A stretch of DNA of 64,000 nucleotides from Thioclava dalianensis (GCF_000715505.1 NZ_JHEH01000017.1:1-64000), one strand, 5' to 3'; positions 1 through 9,179 are shown, counted from the first letter of the stretch. The notes: generated by a model not told the origin, from the sequence alone. Numbers and translations are program-made.

Positions 1-212
1 GCGGCGGGCCGGTGGGGGTGGAAACCCTTTCGGCTGCGCTCTCGGAGGCGCGCGATGCGATCGAGGAAGTGATCGAGCCCTATCTTTTGCAGCAGGGGCT
101 GATCTCGCGCACGCCGCGCGGGCGGATGCTGGGCGCGCGCGCATGGCGGCATCTCGGTCTTGAGGCCCCGCGCCCGGCCCCGCCCAAACCCGATCTGTTT
201 GGCGAGACCTGA
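1..212 (+). CDS. ruvB: Holliday junction branch-migration ATPase RuvB, C-terminal fragment
   Basis: Only the last 70 codons are in the window; the reading frame is open from base 3. The residues GGPVGVETL, then [17 protein letters not shown], are the conserved winged-helix end of RuvB, the DNA-binding domain of the hexameric motor that moves Holliday junctions with RuvA. The protein ends with a short proline-rich tail and PDLFGET. The ATPase domains lie before base 1, so nothing can be said about its start or operon. It reads towards the globin gene with about 50 bases between them. Family assignment is firm; completeness cannot be judged. Confidence 0.9.
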   Translation, partial: GGPVGVETLSAALSEARDAIEEVIEPYLLQQGLISRTPRGRMLGARAWRHLGLEAPRPAPPKPDLFGET

Positions 213-262
213 GGCAATATGCGTGCTTGATCGCGCCCGCAGCCCCGCCTATCTCCAACCCT

Positions 263-670
263 ATGAGTGACCCGCTTGCCCGCCTCGATCTGACCGAGCC
301 CGAGATCGACCATGTCGTCGCCCGGTTCTATGCGCGGGTGCGCGACCATGCGATGCTGGGGCCGGTCTTTGGCGTACATGTCACCGACTGGCCCGCCCAT
401 GAGGCTCGGGTCGCGGCGTTCTGGAAAGGCGCGATCCTGCGGCGTCCGGGCTATGACGGCTCGCCGATGATGGTCCATCGCCGCGCGGGCAATGTGCGCC
501 CCGGCATGTTCTCGACCTGGCTCGATCTGTTCGACACGGTTCTGGCCGAGGAACTGCCACAGCCCAAAGCCGCCGCATGGTCGGCGCTGGCCCATAAGAT
601 CGGCACCAGTCTGCGGCAGGGCGTGGTCGAGCGCGACATGCTGCCCGGCGGCATCCCGAAGCTGCGTTAG
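263..670 (+). CDS. Group III truncated hemoglobin
   Basis: A 135-residue globin of the TrHbIII class. Visible landmarks are Tyr23 (B10 position, RFYARV), His46 (likely E7), the FWKG segment at 53-56, GSPMMVH with His72 as the probable proximal F8 haem ligand, and Trp86 (G8) in FSTWLDLF. These positions closely match the group III pattern known from the Campylobacter Ctb protein. Such globins bind O2 or NO and are thought to serve redox or nitrosative stress chemistry in the cytoplasm; the exact role here is not shown. ATG 263 fits the family length; a TTG at 227 would add 12 unlikely residues. The stop codon overlaps the ftsY stop by 4 bases, tail to tail. Confidence 0.85.
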   Translation: MSDPLARLDLTEPEIDHVVARFYARVRDHAMLGPVFGVHVTDWPAHEARVAAFWKGAILRRPGYDGSPMMVHRRAGNVRPGMFSTWLDLFDTVLAEELPQPKAAAWSALAHKIGTSLRQGVVERDMLPGGIPKLR

Positions 671-1899
671 CGGCGCGCGTCTGGCTCCAGCCCGACCAGC
701 GCCTGCGCGAACTCTTCGGGATCAAAGGGCGCGAGATCATCAAGCTGCTCGCCCACACCGATGGCATGAATGGGCAGCCCGAAACGGTCCGCCAGCGCCA
801 CCAGCACGCCCCCTTTGGCGGTGCCATCCAGCTTGGTCATCACCAGCCCCGACACATCCGAGATCTTGCGGAACACATCGACCTGCTGAAGCGCGTTCTG
901 CCCGGTCGTCGCATCCAGCACCAAGAGCGTGTTATGCGGCGCATCCGGGTCGCGCTTGCGGATCACGCGCACGATCTTGGCCAGTTCCTCCATCAGATCG
1001 GCGCGGTTTTGCAACCGGCCCGCCGTGTCGATCATCAGCAGATCGGCGCCGTCTTCCTCGGCCTTCTTCATCGCGTCAAACGCCAGCGAGGCCGGATCGG
1101 AGCCCTCAGGCGCGGTCAGAACCGGCACGCCCGCGCGCTCCCCCCAGACCTGCAATTGCTCAACGGCGGCGGCCCGGAACGTATCGCCTGCGGCAATCAC
1201 AACCTGCTTGCCAGCGGCCCGGAACTGGCTTGCCAGCTTGCCAATCGTCGTGGTCTTGCCCGAGCCGTTCACGCCTACGACCAGCACGACCTGCGGCTTT
1301 TTCGGAAAGAGCGGCAAGGGCTTGGCGACCGGCTCCATGATCCGCGCGATTTCCTGCGCCAGAAGCTCCTTGATCTCGGTCACTGACAGCCTGCGACCCA
1401 TCCGCCCCTCGGCCAGATTGGCCGAGACGCGCAGCGCGGTATCAACGCCCATATCCGAGGCGATCAGCAGCTCTTCAAGGCTTTCAAGCATCTCGTCGTC
1501 AAGCACCCGGCGCGGCTCGACCACTTTCGGCTCTGCGCCAAACATCCGCCCCAGAAGCCCCGGCTTGCGCGGCACGGGATCGGCTTTGGGCAAGGCGGGT
1601 TGGATATCGAGCGGTGCTTTGGCGGGCTGGGCGTTCTCCTGCTCGACCGGCTCGGTTACCGGGGCGGGGACGTAGCCCGGCGCGGGGAAAGTCGGATCGG
1701 GCAGCGAGACCGGCTCGGACGCGGGCGGCTCAGACTGCTCGGGTTCGGAACGGGTTTGCGGCTTGGGGGCGGCCTCCGGCTCCGGGGTCTCGGATGCCTC
1801 AGGCTCTGCTGCATTTTCGGCCACGATATCTTCGAGCCCTTTTTCGAGCTTGGAGGAAGACCGCGTGAGGCGCGATTTGAGTTTGTTGAAGAACGACAT
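667..1899 (-). CDS. ftsY: Signal recognition particle receptor FtsY
   Basis: A 410-residue SRP GTPase that docks SRP-ribosome complexes at the inner membrane for co-translational insertion. The N-terminal third is acidic and rich in Pro, Glu and Ala (the poorly conserved A domain). The NG domain follows, with the P-loop GVNGSGKTTTIGKLA, the switch motif DTAGR and the TKLDGTAKGG guanine-specificity loop. ATG 1899 (MSFFNKLKSRL) is chosen because AAAGG lies about 8 bases upstream; a GTG at 1926 is in frame but has no support. The gene faces the globin and is divergent from the AlkB-like gene, 159 bases away. Confidence 0.95.
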   Translation of the reverse strand: MSFFNKLKSRLTRSSSKLEKGLEDIVAENAAEPEASETPEPEAAPKPQTRSEPEQSEPPASEPVSLPDPTFPAPGYVPAPVTEPVEQENAQPAKAPLDIQPALPKADPVPRKPGLLGRMFGAEPKVVEPRRVLDDEMLESLEELLIASDMGVDTALRVSANLAEGRMGRRLSVTEIKELLAQEIARIMEPVAKPLPLFPKKPQVVLVVGVNGSGKTTTIGKLASQFRAAGKQVVIAAGDTFRAAAVEQLQVWGERAGVPVLTAPEGSDPASLAFDAMKKAEEDGADLLMIDTAGRLQNRADLMEELAKIVRVIRKRDPDAPHNTLLVLDATTGQNALQQVDVFRKISDVSGLVMTKLDGTAKGGVLVALADRFGLPIHAIGVGEQLDDLAPFDPEEFAQALVGLEPDARR

Positions 1900-2058
1900 C
1901 GTGACAGGCCTTTCGTTCCCTCTCACCTAATTCATCGCAACGCCGGTGAAAAGAGGCTCGCGGCCTCTGGCGCTGCGCGGTGCTTGCCGTAAAATAGCCA
2001 AAATCGTCGCCAGACTGGCGTGCAAGCGCAGCGTCAGGTCACAACAAGCGAGCCGAAT

Positions 2059-3270
2059 ATGCACGACACTCAAGATCCCTCCCCCGCGCGCGAGGCGGAT
2101 GCGCCCCCCGCACGGCGCGGGCGGGATCGGCTGCCCGGTCCGCTCGCCACGCTGTTCGGGCGTCAGGGCCAGATCCCCGACGTGGATGCCTTCGCGCTCG
2201 TCACGCTCGCCCCGGTGCCGATCCTGATCGCAGGCGCAGTGTTTGGCGGCTGGCCCGCATGGCTGGCGCTGGTCTGGATCGCGCTTTTCATCTTCTTGCT
2301 GGATGAGATCATCGCGCGCGCCGCCCCGGACGCCCCCGAAGGCTCGGAATTTCCCGCCGCAGACCGGCTGTCGATCGCGCTTGCCTGCACGCATTTCGGG
2401 CTGCTGATCTTGGCGGTCGCGGCGCTGTCAGGCCATACGTTTCTAGCGGGCTGGTCGTGGATCGCGGTGCTTCTGGGGTTTGGGCTCTTCTTCGGGCAGG
2501 TGTCGAACTCGAACGCGCATGAGCTGATCCACCGCACGGATAAGCGCCTGTTTGCGCTTGGCAAATGGGTCTATATCTCGCTTTTGTTCGGCCATCACAG
2601 CTCGGCCCATCGGCTGGTGCATCATCGGTTCGTGGCGACCCCCGACGATCCCAATTCGGCCCAGCGTGGCGAGGGGTTCTGGAGCTTTGCGCCGCGCGCC
2701 TGGATCGGGGGCTTCGTGGCCGGGCTGGAGATGGAGCGCGCTCTGGCGCAGCGCCGCGTGCCTGCCGCAGATGCGGATCTGGTGACACGGTTGCGCGTGC
2801 GGATCGCGGCGCTCGGACCCTATCCGAGCTATGTGCTGGGCGGGCTGTGGTTCGTCCTTCTGGTCGGGATTTTGTTCGGGCCGCCCGGCGTGCTGGCCTA
2901 TCTTTTGCTCTGTCTTTACGCGCAGTTGCAGCTTTTGCTGTCCGATTATGTGCAGCATTACGGCTTGCAGCGCGCGCAGCGCGGCAATGGAGACTATGCG
3001 CCGGTCACGACGCGCCACAGCTGGGATGCGCCGCATCCGATTTCGGGGCTGTGGATGCTCAACGCGCCGCGCCATTCCGATCACCACGCCCATCCGGGCC
3101 GCAGATACCCGGCGCTGCGGTTGGGCGAGACGGCGGAGCCCGCGCGCCCCATGCTGCCGCGCAGCCTGCCCGCGATGGCGGCGCTGGCGCTTGTGCCCCC
3201 GCTCTGGCGGCGCGTCATGGACCGGCGACTCGCCGCGCTCGACCGCCACACGCCTGAGACGACACTCTAG
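2059..3270 (+). CDS. AlkB-type membrane alkane 1-monooxygenase family protein
   Basis: A 403-residue integral membrane non-haem di-iron protein. Its histidine boxes are HELIHR (154-159), HHSSAHRLVHH (179-189), the DYVQHYGL segment (297-304) and RHSDHHAHP (338-346), between hydrophobic helices at about 45-80, 105-145 and 255-295. The YVQHYGL box and the arrangement RFVATPDDPNSA match alkane hydroxylases better than fatty-acid desaturases. Such enzymes put oxygen on the terminal carbon of alkanes using rubredoxin electrons; no rubredoxin or ketone/alcohol catabolic gene is nearby, so the substrate is open. It reads divergently from ftsY. The first 35 residues are polar and Pro/Arg rich. Confidence 0.8.
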   Translation: MHDTQDPSPAREADAPPARRGRDRLPGPLATLFGRQGQIPDVDAFALVTLAPVPILIAGAVFGGWPAWLALVWIALFIFLLDEIIARAAPDAPEGSEFPAADRLSIALACTHFGLLILAVAALSGHTFLAGWSWIAVLLGFGLFFGQVSNSNAHELIHRTDKRLFALGKWVYISLLFGHHSSAHRLVHHRFVATPDDPNSAQRGEGFWSFAPRAWIGGFVAGLEMERALAQRRVPAADADLVTRLRVRIAALGPYPSYVLGGLWFVLLVGILFGPPGVLAYLLLCLYAQLQLLLSDYVQHYGLQRAQRGNGDYAPVTTRHSWDAPHPISGLWMLNAPRHSDHHAHPGRRYPALRLGETAEPARPMLPRSLPAMAALALVPPLWRRVMDRRLAALDRHTPETTL

Positions 3271-3290
3271 GCAAGCGCCCGGCAATCTGG

Positions 3291-3308
3291 CAGGTTGAGC
3301 CCAACCTG
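3291..3308. other. Short inverted repeat between the monooxygenase and a secreted protein gene
   Basis: CAGGTTG (3291-3297) and CAACCTG (3302-3308) form a perfect 7-bp inverted repeat with a 4-base spacer. It starts 18 bases after the monooxygenase stop region and ends 6 bases before the ACGGAG ribosome-binding site of the next gene. There is no T-run after it, so it is not a convincing terminator; it could be an operator or an mRNA hairpin. Confidence 0.3.
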
Positions 3309-3325
3309 AGCCTCACGGAGTGCCC

Positions 3326-3763
3326 ATGCGCCTGTTTCTGTCTCTCGCTACCGCCGCCATCCTGAGCGCCTCGCTTGGGGCCGCACAACAAAGCACGCCC
3401 ACCGATCCCCAAAGCGATCTTGGCCCGCCGCTCACTGCCGAGCAGTTCAACGCCCGAACGCTGGGGCGCACGATCACCTATTCCAGCCACGGCCAGCCCT
3501 ACGGCACCGAGCAATACAAGCCGGGACACAAGGTGATCTGGGCCTTCACGGCAGACGAGTGCAAAGAGGGCGACTGGTATCAGGACGGGCAGTATATCTG
3601 CTTCGATTACGGCCAAGAGCTGCCGCTGCAATGCTGGACATTTTACGATGGCGCGCAGGGGCTTGTAGCAAAGTTTCGCGGCGATCCGGCCAGTGAGCCT
3701 CTGGGGTCGCTGAGCGAGAGCCACGCGCCCCTGAGCTGTCAGGGGCCCGGCGTCGGCGTCTGA
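3326..3763 (+). CDS. Secreted protein of unknown function
   Basis: A 145-residue protein that I do not recognise. It begins with a typical signal peptide (MRLFLSLATAAILSASLGAA, cleavage expected near residue 20), so it is probably periplasmic. The mature part is polar. It has the motif NARTLGRTITY, a WAFTADECKEGDWYQDGQYIC stretch with two cysteines, and two more cysteines (QCWTF and SCQGPG), which suggests one or two disulfides. ATG 3326 lies five bases after ACGGAG; a GTG six bases earlier is less good. It follows the monooxygenase in the same direction. Small secreted proteins with this look are common in Rhodobacterales, but I cannot give a function. Confidence 0.75.
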   Translation: MRLFLSLATAAILSASLGAAQQSTPTDPQSDLGPPLTAEQFNARTLGRTITYSSHGQPYGTEQYKPGHKVIWAFTADECKEGDWYQDGQYICFDYGQELPLQCWTFYDGAQGLVAKFRGDPASEPLGSLSESHAPLSCQGPGVGV

Positions 3764-3779
3764 GGCCCGTCGCGCGCAA

Positions 3780-3849
3780 GGGGGATCTGCTCCCACTGTC
3801 AAACCCGCAGGGTTTGTCAGCCCCCCGGGATATCTGGATCAAGAGGAAG
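3780..3849 (-). repeat. Structured 3'-end intergenic element, copy 1
   Basis: Three parts in plus-strand order: a G-run/C-run hairpin (GGGGGATCTGCTCCC, 3780-3794); a second hairpin CAAACCC-GCA-GGGTTTG (3800-3816); and a tail CCCCCCGGGATATCTGG followed by ATCAAGAGGAAG (3821-3849). The same architecture recurs at 25929, 45188 and 57185. In each case a minus-strand gene ends just beyond the tail, here xseA at 3858. Read on the minus strand it is therefore a 3'-UTR element that starts with CTTCCTCTTGAT. Confidence 0.75.
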
Positions 3850-3857
3850 GGGACGCC

Positions 3858-5447
3858 TTAAAACAGGCTGCCTTGATCGGAGCCGGGATCTGCGGGCTTT
3901 TTCTTGGCCTTTGATTTGGCGGGCGGCGCGGTGGGGCTGCCGCCGCCGGGGATCACGGCGAGTTTGCCATCGGCGAATTCGATCTCGAGGCCGGGTTGGC
4001 GGCGCGCGGTCTCGCTTTCGGTAATAACGCCCTCAGGTCCGTGGATCACGGCAAAGCCGCGTTTGAGCGTCTCTCGGTAACCCAGCGTCTGGCGCATCCG
4101 GTCCAGCCGCTCGAGCCGGTCGCGCAGCGCATCGATGCGGGTCTGCGGCAGCCGCGCAAGCCGGGCCTCCAGCCCCGCGAGCCGCGCGTGATCCTCGCGA
4201 ATGCGGCGCTGCGCATCGCTTGTCATGCGCGCGCGCGCGGCCTGCAACCGGCGCTCCAGCATATCAAGCTGCTCCTGCCCGCGCCGCAGCCGGGTGCCGG
4301 GGGCCGGGCGCAGGCGCGCGGCCAGCCCGGAGAGGCGCTGGGTTTCATTGCCCATGAACTGGCGCAGCAGGCGCGGCTCGATCCGTGCCGATAGCGGGGC
4401 AAAGCGGGTGTTTTTGCGCAAGACCAGCGTGCGCAGCGCGGGTTTGAGCCGCTCGGCCCAGATGTCGTAGCTTTGCCGGGCGGATTGGGTGAGCGCTTCG
4501 GGACGGCCAAGGCCGCGCGACAGATCGTGGAGGCGCTGGCCGCGATGTTCCAGCCGTCCGCGCGCGGCCCGACCCATCCGGGCCTGCGCCTCCGACAGCC
4601 AGCTTGCCAGCTCGGCGCGCACCGGCACGGCCATCTCGGCGGCAGCGGTGGGCGTGGGCGCGCGGCGATCCGAGGCGTGGTCGATGAGCGTCGTGTCGGT
4701 CTCGTGGCCGACCGCCGAAATCAGCGGGATTTCACTCTCAAAGGCGGCGCGCACCACCGCCTCTTCGTTGAACCCCCAGAGATCTTCGATCGAGCCACCG
4801 CCGCGGGCCACGATGATCAGATCGGGGCGCGGCACCGGACCGCCCGGTGCAATCGCGTTGAAACCACGGATTGCGCGGGCCACATCGGGCGCGCAGGCCT
4901 GACCCTGCACCGCAACCGGCCAGATCAGCACATGGCGCGGAAAGCGGTCGCGCAGCCGATGCAGGATGTCGCGGATCACGGCGCCCGAGGGCGAGGTCAC
5001 GACCCCGATCACATTGGGCAGCCACGGGATCGGGCGTTTATGGGCGGGGTCGAACAGACCCTCGGCGGCAAGCGCGCGGCGCCGCGCCTCAAGCATCGCC
5101 ATCAACGCACCGGCGCCTGCGGGCTCCACCGTATCGACGATCAGCTGGTATTTGGATTGGCCCGGAAAGGTGGTCAGCTTGCCGGTGGCGATCACCTCCA
5201 TCCCCTCTTCGGGACGGACCTCCATTCTGGCGACCTGCCCTTTCCAGGACACGGCGGCGATGACGGAGCGATCATCCTTGAGATCGAAATACATGTGCCC
5301 CGAGCGCGGCGTCGAGACCCGTCCCACTTCGCCCCGCACACGCACACGGCCAAACTCGCCTTCGATCACGCGCTTCACCGCGCCCGAGATCTCGGAGACG
5401 GTGTAATCATGCGCGTTCGAGCCGCTCTCGTCGTCCAGAAGGTCCAT
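3858..5447 (-). CDS. xseA: Exodeoxyribonuclease VII large subunit
   Basis: A 529-residue catalytic subunit of the single-strand-specific exonuclease VII, which works with a small XseB subunit encoded elsewhere. The N-terminal OB fold begins at YTVSEISGAVKRVIEG and includes RVRGEVG and GHMYFDLKDD. The conserved catalytic core holds GVVTSPSGAVIRDI, the glycine loop IVARGGGSIEDLWGFNEE, and SAVGHETDTTLIDHASDRRAPTPTAAAE split across the active site. The C-terminal half is a long Arg-rich coiled coil, then a Lys-rich end. ATG 5447 is preceded by AGGCAGG; the frame stays open upstream to 5564, but those residues are not family-like. It is divergent from purD. Confidence 0.95.
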   Translation of the reverse strand: MDLLDDESGSNAHDYTVSEISGAVKRVIEGEFGRVRVRGEVGRVSTPRSGHMYFDLKDDRSVIAAVSWKGQVARMEVRPEEGMEVIATGKLTTFPGQSKYQLIVDTVEPAGAGALMAMLEARRRALAAEGLFDPAHKRPIPWLPNVIGVVTSPSGAVIRDILHRLRDRFPRHVLIWPVAVQGQACAPDVARAIRGFNAIAPGGPVPRPDLIIVARGGGSIEDLWGFNEEAVVRAAFESEIPLISAVGHETDTTLIDHASDRRAPTPTAAAEMAVPVRAELASWLSEAQARMGRAARGRLEHRGQRLHDLSRGLGRPEALTQSARQSYDIWAERLKPALRTLVLRKNTRFAPLSARIEPRLLRQFMGNETQRLSGLAARLRPAPGTRLRRGQEQLDMLERRLQAARARMTSDAQRRIREDHARLAGLEARLARLPQTRIDALRDRLERLDRMRQTLGYRETLKRGFAVIHGPEGVITESETARRQPGLEIEFADGKLAVIPGGGSPTAPPAKSKAKKKPADPGSDQGSLF

Positions 5448-5515
5448 CAGCCTGCCTTGCCTCGCTCTTTGCGCCAGCTTAGAAGGCGGAAACGGCAAGG
5501 CCAAGGGGTAGTGAG

Positions 5516-6778
5516 ATGAACATTCTGGTGCTGGGCAGTGGTGGGCGCGAACATGCGCTGGCATGGGCGATCAAGCAAAACCCGAAATGCGACCGTCTGA
5601 TCGTGGCGCCGGGCAATGCGGGCATCGCTCGGATCGCCGATTGCGCGGTAATCGACCCCAATGACAGCGCAGCGGTGCTTGAGCTATGCGCGGCGAATGC
5701 GGTGGATTTCGTGGTGATCGGCCCCGAGGCGCCCTTGGCTGCCGGTGTGGCCGATGCGCTGCGCGAGCAGGGCTATCTGACCTTCGGGCCCTCGGCTGAG
5801 GCCGCCCGGCTTGAGGCCTCGAAAGCCTTCACCAAAGAGATCTGCGATGCCTGTGGCGCGCCGACGGCTGCCTATGCGCGCTTTACCGATGCAGAAGCCG
5901 CCAAAGCCTATGTCACAGCGCAGGGCGCGCCGATTGTGATCAAGGCCGACGGGCTGGCCGCTGGCAAGGGCGTGATCGTCGCGATGACGCTGCAGGAGGC
6001 GCTGGAGGGCATCGACGAGATCTTCGGCGGTGCCTTTGGGGACGCGGGCGCGGAAGTCGTGATCGAGGAATTCATGGAGGGCGAAGAGGCCTCGCTCTTC
6101 ATCCTGTGCGATGGCGAAAACATCCTCAATATCGGCGGCGCGCAGGACCATAAGCGCGTGGGCGAAGGCGATACCGGCCCCAATACTGGCGGGATGGGGG
6201 CTTATTCCCCGGCTCCCGTTCTCACCCCCGAGATCGAAGCCAAGGCGCTTGCAGAGATCGTGCGCCCGACCGTGGCCGAGATGGCCAAGCGCGGCACCCC
6301 GTTTCAGGGCGTGCTTTATACCGGGTTGATGATCAAGGACAGTCAGCCCCGGCTGGTCGAGTATAATGTGCGTTTCGGCGATCCCGAATGTCAGGTGCTG
6401 ATGCTGCGGCTGGGGGCGCAGGTGCTTGATCTGCTGCTGGCCTGCGCCGAGGGACGGCTGGGCGAGATGCGCGCACAATGGGCCCCCGATCACGCGATGA
6501 CGGTGGTGATGGCGGCCAAGGGCTATCCGGGCGCTTATGAGAAGGGCTCGGTGATCGCGGGGCTCGATGCGATTTCGCAAGACAGCCATCAGATGGTGTT
6601 CCACGCGGGCACGGCCTCCCGCGATGGGACAATTGTCGCGTCCGGTGGGCGCGTGCTGAACGTGACGGCGCGCGGTGCGAGCCTCGCGGAGGCCCGGGCG
6701 CGCGCCTATGCGATGGTCGATGCGATTGACTGGCCCGAAGGGTTCGTGCGGCGCGATATCGGTTGGCGCGCGCTTTAA
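5516..6778 (+). CDS. purD: Phosphoribosylamine--glycine ligase
   Basis: A 420-residue GAR synthetase, the second enzyme of de novo purine synthesis. It joins glycine to 5-phosphoribosylamine using ATP. Visible marks are the N-terminal GSGGREHALAWA, the ATP-grasp region IKADGLAAGKGVIVA, the acidic metal-binding part EEFMEGEEASLF, the signature RFGDPECQ and the C-terminal GRVLNVTA. Length equals that of bacterial PurD proteins. It starts 68 bases from xseA in a divergent arrangement. Its TAA overlaps the stop of the minus-strand TIGR01620 gene by four bases, so no terminator separates the two. Confidence 0.97.
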   Translation: MNILVLGSGGREHALAWAIKQNPKCDRLIVAPGNAGIARIADCAVIDPNDSAAVLELCAANAVDFVVIGPEAPLAAGVADALREQGYLTFGPSAEAARLEASKAFTKEICDACGAPTAAYARFTDAEAAKAYVTAQGAPIVIKADGLAAGKGVIVAMTLQEALEGIDEIFGGAFGDAGAEVVIEEFMEGEEASLFILCDGENILNIGGAQDHKRVGEGDTGPNTGGMGAYSPAPVLTPEIEAKALAEIVRPTVAEMAKRGTPFQGVLYTGLMIKDSQPRLVEYNVRFGDPECQVLMLRLGAQVLDLLLACAEGRLGEMRAQWAPDHAMTVVMAAKGYPGAYEKGSVIAGLDAISQDSHQMVFHAGTASRDGTIVASGGRVLNVTARGASLAEARARAYAMVDAIDWPEGFVRRDIGWRAL

Positions 6779-7779
6779 GCGCCGCGTGATTTCTGGCCGA
6801 ACACACCGCTCAGAGACCGCCCGATCAGATTCGTCACCCGCGGTTTTTTGAGCACGCGGAACGGCATCGGGCGGCAGACCTCGAGGGCCGCGATCCCGAC
6901 TCGGGCGGTGAGCGCGCCATTGACCACCCCCTCGCCGAAGCGGCGGGAGAGCTTCGTCATCAGATGCCCGCCCGTGACGGTCTCGATCAGATCGTCGCCC
7001 GCAGCCACGGCCCCCGTCGCCACGAGATGGGTCATCACCGTGCGCGCGAGCCGGATCGAGCCCAGAGTGCCCGAACGCCCGCCATAGATCTCGGCGATGC
7101 GGCGGATCATCCGCAGATTGGCGGTGAGTGCGGTGAATACATCTGCCAGAGCCAGCGGCACCAGCGCGGTCACGGTGGCCACTGTGCGCGCGGCGGCCTC
7201 GATCTCCAGCCGGGCTGCGGCGTCGAGCGGCGCCATCAGCTCGGTCTCGGCCAATCCCATCAGCGTGTCGGTATCGAGCAGCTCATCCGAGCGCTCGGCC
7301 AGACGGGTCCGCGCCCATTCCATGTCAGAGCGTGCCGCATAAAGGCCCGACACATGGGTCACGACGCGACGCGCACGGCTCAGATCGTCCGTGGCCAGCG
7401 CCTCGGAGACCTCTTTATGCACCGTATCGAGCCGCGCCAGCCGCGAGAAGGCCGCGATCTCACGCCCCGCCAGCAGCAGCGCCGCCAAGGCGCAGGCGGC
7501 GACCAGCGCGGTGCCGATCCAGCCAAGGATCGGATGGGTGGCAAACAGACCATCGATGAACCGCCACAGCGCGACGGAGATCAAGAACCCCACCAGAGCC
7601 ACCAGCGCGCGCCAGAAAAACCGCGTGATCACTGAGGACCGCCGCGCGCCAAGTCGGGTTGCGATCTGCATCGCGCGCCCCTCCAGACGTTCCTCGGTTG
7701 CGGTGGGCATATCCTCGATCGGCGGTGCCTCGGCGGGCGAGGGCGCGTCGTCGATCTCGATCATCACAGGTTTCTTCAT
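6775..7779 (-). CDS. TIGR01620/DUF697 family membrane protein (YcjF-like)
   Basis: A 334-residue inner-membrane protein. After a polar, acidic N-terminus it has two closely spaced hydrophobic helices (about residues 55-72 and 82-100). A helical domain follows, and then an alanine-rich region with a third hydrophobic part (VATVTALVPLALADVF) typical of DUF697. Its ATG overlaps the ycjX stop by four bases (ATGA), so the two are co-translated, as is usual for this pair across proteobacteria. The biochemical role is not known; the E. coli homologues are stress-inducible. The stop overlaps purD tail to tail. Confidence 0.85.
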   Translation of the reverse strand: MKKPVMIEIDDAPSPAEAPPIEDMPTATEERLEGRAMQIATRLGARRSSVITRFFWRALVALVGFLISVALWRFIDGLFATHPILGWIGTALVAACALAALLLAGREIAAFSRLARLDTVHKEVSEALATDDLSRARRVVTHVSGLYAARSDMEWARTRLAERSDELLDTDTLMGLAETELMAPLDAAARLEIEAAARTVATVTALVPLALADVFTALTANLRMIRRIAEIYGGRSGTLGSIRLARTVMTHLVATGAVAAGDDLIETVTGGHLMTKLSRRFGEGVVNGALTARVGIAALEVCRPMPFRVLKKPRVTNLIGRSLSGVFGQKSRGA

Positions 7780-9179
7780 AGCTTATCCCCGATCAGGAAA
7801 TCTGCCGCGCGGTCGAGCCGGATATGCGGCGGGCCGATGCCGGGCTTGAGGCTGACCGGCGCGGGGGCGAAATTCATGATCGCATAATCTCCATCGAGCC
7901 AAGCCTGCGCCCCGCGCGCGGCGGGCGCGAGAAGATAGGCCGGATCGGCGGGCAGATCACCGGGGTAAAGCGCCACGGATTTGCCGCTCGCAAGACGCCC
8001 GCGCACCGCGTTCAGCTCGGCCCCTTCATGGGTGATCACTTCTTCGGTCGTCGTGCGCAGCGCCGCGATGGAAAGCGCCTGCGTCTTGGCCCCTGCGAAA
8101 TCGGCGCGGTCGCGCGCCTCGCGCAGCAGCGCCCCGGTGATCGCGGTCAAGCGCGCATGCTGGGAATGGTGCAGGTGATCCGCCTTGGTGGCGGCAAACA
8201 GGATGCGCTCGACCCGGTGCGCGCCCAGCAGCGAGGTGAGCCAGCGCGCCCGGCCGGGACGAAACGCGCTCAGGATATCGGCCATCGCAGCGCGCAGATC
8301 CTCAAGCGCTGCCGGTCCTGCGTGGATCGCACCGAGCACGTCGACGAGAACGACCTGCCGGTCGATCTTGGCGAAATGATCGCGAAAGAACGGTTTGACG
8401 ACCTCGCGCTTATAGGCGTCAAAGCGGCGCTCCATCTCGCGCCGGAGCGAGCGGCGCGGAGCCTCGCCTGCGGGCAGCGGCGCGAAGGTCAGCGCGGGCG
8501 ATCCGGCCATCTCGCCGGGCAACAGGAAACGCCCCGGCGTGCAGTCGGAGAACCCGGCTTCGCGCGCAGCGGTCAAGTATGCGGTGAAGCGGGCGGCCAG
8601 CGCCTTGGCCTGCGGCTCGGTGAAGTCTGCCGTGCCATCGCAGGCCTCAGCCATCTCAAGATAGCCCGGCCCCTCGGGACGATTGGGCAGCCGCGCGAGC
8701 ACTTCATCAGACCATTGCGCGTAGGTTTTCTCCATCAGCCCCAGATCAAGGAGCCACTCGCCGGGATAATCCACGATATCGAGATGCACGACGCGCGGGC
8801 CGCGCACCGCGCCAAGGATGCCGCGCGACTGGATGCGGAAGGACAACCGCAGCTCCGAGACGGCGCGGGTGCCCTCGGGCCAATGCGGCTCGGGTCCGGT
8901 GAGCGCCGCGAGGTGGCTCTCGTAATCAAAGCGCGGCACGGTGTCATCGGGCTGCGGCTGCAGGAAGGCCGCCGTGATGTCGCTGGCGGCACTGAGCGCC
9001 GGCATCCGCCCCCGGTCCAGCAGATTGGCCACAAGGGAGGTGATGAACACCGTCTTTCCCGCCCGCGACAGCCCGGTCACGCCCACCCGGATCACCGGTT
9101 CGAAAAAGGTCTCGGAGACCTGCGAGCCAAGCCCCTCGAACCTGCGCGTGATGCCGTCCGCGATATTGGAAATGCCCAA
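7776..9179 (-). CDS. ycjX: YcjX-family P-loop NTPase
   Basis: A 467-residue predicted GTPase/ATPase. The P-loop GLSRAGKT sits near residue 35 after RVGVTG. The switch region DYPGEWLLDLGLM and the base-recognition-like region FAATKADHLHHSQH near the middle match the YcjX (DUF463) family. The chosen start is TTG at 9179 (LGISNIADGI), because the frame has no ATG upstream and AGGGGCAGG lies about 6 bases before it. The gene heads a two-gene operon with its membrane partner. It is transcribed away from truA, and the 142 bases between them contain a GGGGC-CGCA-GCCCC hairpin at 9240-9253. Confidence 0.85.
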   Translation of the reverse strand: MGISNIADGITRRFEGLGSQVSETFFEPVIRVGVTGLSRAGKTVFITSLVANLLDRGRMPALSAASDITAAFLQPQPDDTVPRFDYESHLAALTGPEPHWPEGTRAVSELRLSFRIQSRGILGAVRGPRVVHLDIVDYPGEWLLDLGLMEKTYAQWSDEVLARLPNRPEGPGYLEMAEACDGTADFTEPQAKALAARFTAYLTAAREAGFSDCTPGRFLLPGEMAGSPALTFAPLPAGEAPRRSLRREMERRFDAYKREVVKPFFRDHFAKIDRQVVLVDVLGAIHAGPAALEDLRAAMADILSAFRPGRARWLTSLLGAHRVERILFAATKADHLHHSQHARLTAITGALLREARDRADFAGAKTQALSIAALRTTTEEVITHEGAELNAVRGRLASGKSVALYPGDLPADPAYLLAPAARGAQAWLDGDYAIMNFAPAPVSLKPGIGPPHIRLDRAADFLIGDKL

